Position numbers and translations under genes: made by a program
The notes under the pieces: model-generated
Database searches by the model: none
What the model saw: the letters and a program-made list of their open reading frames with translations, nothing else
What the model was told of the DNA's origin: nothing
Shown: one piece after another, positions 63,525 to 64,000 of the stretch
Layout: each line of letters begins with the position of its first letter
Numbering within the stretch: position 1 is the stretch's first letter
DNA from: Haliea sp.
GTDB lineage: Bacteria > Pseudomonadota > Gammaproteobacteria > Pseudomonadales > Halieaceae
Direction of reading: 5' to 3'
DNA length: 64,000 nt
Assembly (NCBI GenBank): GCA_016704305.1
Contig: JADJAL010000006.1
Coordinates: 124,001 to 188,000 of the forward strand

Positions 63525-64000
63525 ATGCGCTGGGCAGCCGGCATTGCGGCAAATACTGTGCCACTGGTATTCAATGCGCACCGCAAGCAGCGCTTGGCTA
63601 TCCTCATTTACCACCGCGTAATGCCCGCGCCTGATCCGATGCGCCCCGGCGAACCCACTGTGGACGAATTTGACTCGCAGATGCACCTACTGCGGCAGTA
63701 TTTTCATCCCCTGCCGCTGGTGGAAGCGGTAGAGCGACTGCAGACGGGGACGTTGCCCGATGGCGCAGTGTGCGTGACGTTCGATGATGGCTACGCTGAT
63801 AATGAAATTCACGCGCGGCCCGTCCTTGATAAATACCGCATACCGGCAACGGTTTTTGTCAGTACCGGATTTCTGAACGGCGGACGTATGTGGAATGACA
63901 CAGTGATTGAGGTGATACGCGGCTGCAAGGATTCCGCGCTGGACCTGCGGGAACTCAATCTGGGTTGTTATCCACTGGGCACCATCGAGCAGCGCCGCCA
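63525..64000 (+). CDS. Polysaccharide deacetylase, cut by window end
   Basis: The frame is open from the ATG at 63525 to the end (158 codons). NodB-type signatures: RLAILIYHRVMP, PDGAVCVTFDDGYADNE (metal Asp pair) and KYRIPATVFVSTGFL. A second polysaccharide deacetylase beside the one at 53059, suggesting two N-deacetylation steps or substrates. The histidine motif after STGFL lies beyond the fragment. Confidence 0.85.
   Translation, partial: MRWAAGIAANTVPLVFNAHRKQRLAILIYHRVMPAPDPMRPGEPTVDEFDSQMHLLRQYFHPLPLVEAVERLQTGTLPDGAVCVTFDDGYADNEIHARPVLDKYRIPATVFVSTGFLNGGRMWNDTVIEVIRGCKDSALDLRELNLGCYPLGTIEQRR

Noticed and set aside
63319..63525. Plus-strand frame between the ligase and the deacetylase
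   Set aside because: Overlaps the end of the O-antigen-ligase-like gene and has no similarity to any family.
1..64000. CRISPR arrays, rRNA, tRNA genes
   Set aside because: No regular direct repeats with spacers and no rRNA or recognisable tRNA cloverleaf was seen by eye; a tRNA scan could still find a missed one.

Overview
The window is a chromosomal segment of a Gram-negative bacterium, most likely a marine gammaproteobacterium (Halieaceae/Cellvibrionales-like; this is inference from gene content, since no rRNA is present). It is dominated by an exosortase A (XrtA/EpsH) exopolysaccharide and PEP-CTERM protein-sorting locus of about 49 kb.

Layout. Bases 1-15 kb are general chromosome: a cut-off lipoprotein, a decayed IS integrase, an alpha/beta-hydrolase lipoprotein, an SDR reductase, a ThuA-like protein, a DUF1214 protein, a SnoaL-like protein, ArfB, an HMG-CoA reductase, RecQ and a GGDEF/EAL protein. 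Two nested palindromes lie between HMG-CoA reductase and RecQ. Bases 15-26 kb carry the first XrtA block: initiating sugar transferase, PLP decarboxylase, acyl-CoA ligase, a trypsin-like protease, a low-molecular-weight phosphatase, a PEP-CTERM-type acyltransferase, a ThiF-nitroreductase fusion, a UGT-like glycosyltransferase and a hexapeptide acyltransferase. Bases 26-38 kb hold two PrsT TPR lipoproteins around a PEP-CTERM protein, an outer-membrane protein remnant, a LuxI/GNAT-like acyltransferase, and the PrsK/PrsR two-component system. Bases 38-44 kb carry the UDP-GlcNAc to UDP-GalNAcA sugar genes and an HPr-rel-A cassette (nucleotidyltransferase, HprK-like kinase, PqqD-like protein) with a small twin-arginine exported protein. 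Bases 44.6-64 kb are the core operon: AAA ATPase with a frameshifted OmpA tail, export protein, chain-length determinant, tyrosine kinase, outer-membrane protein, WecB, deacetylase, FemAB protein, XrtA-EpsI fusion, glycosyltransferases, amidotransferase, PaaK-like ligase, O-antigen-ligase-like protein and a second deacetylase cut by the window end.

How it works together. The sugar transferase, glycosyltransferases and ligase would build a polysaccharide rich in HexNAc and HexNAc-uronate. The export protein, chain-length protein, kinase and phosphatase would export it and set its length. XrtA would process PEP-CTERM proteins such as the one at 29.4 kb. PrsK/PrsR with sigma-54 probably controls this: the same 17-bp palindrome sits upstream of a sigma-54 promoter both at the PEP-CTERM gene and, on the other strand, at the small protein that heads the HPr-rel-A cassette.

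About ten genes are interrupted by 1-2 base indels or stops while the partner reading frame stays well conserved. That suggests either assembly errors or very recent decay. The A10-G tract in the ATPase/OmpA gene is the exception, because it is also a classic frameshift site.
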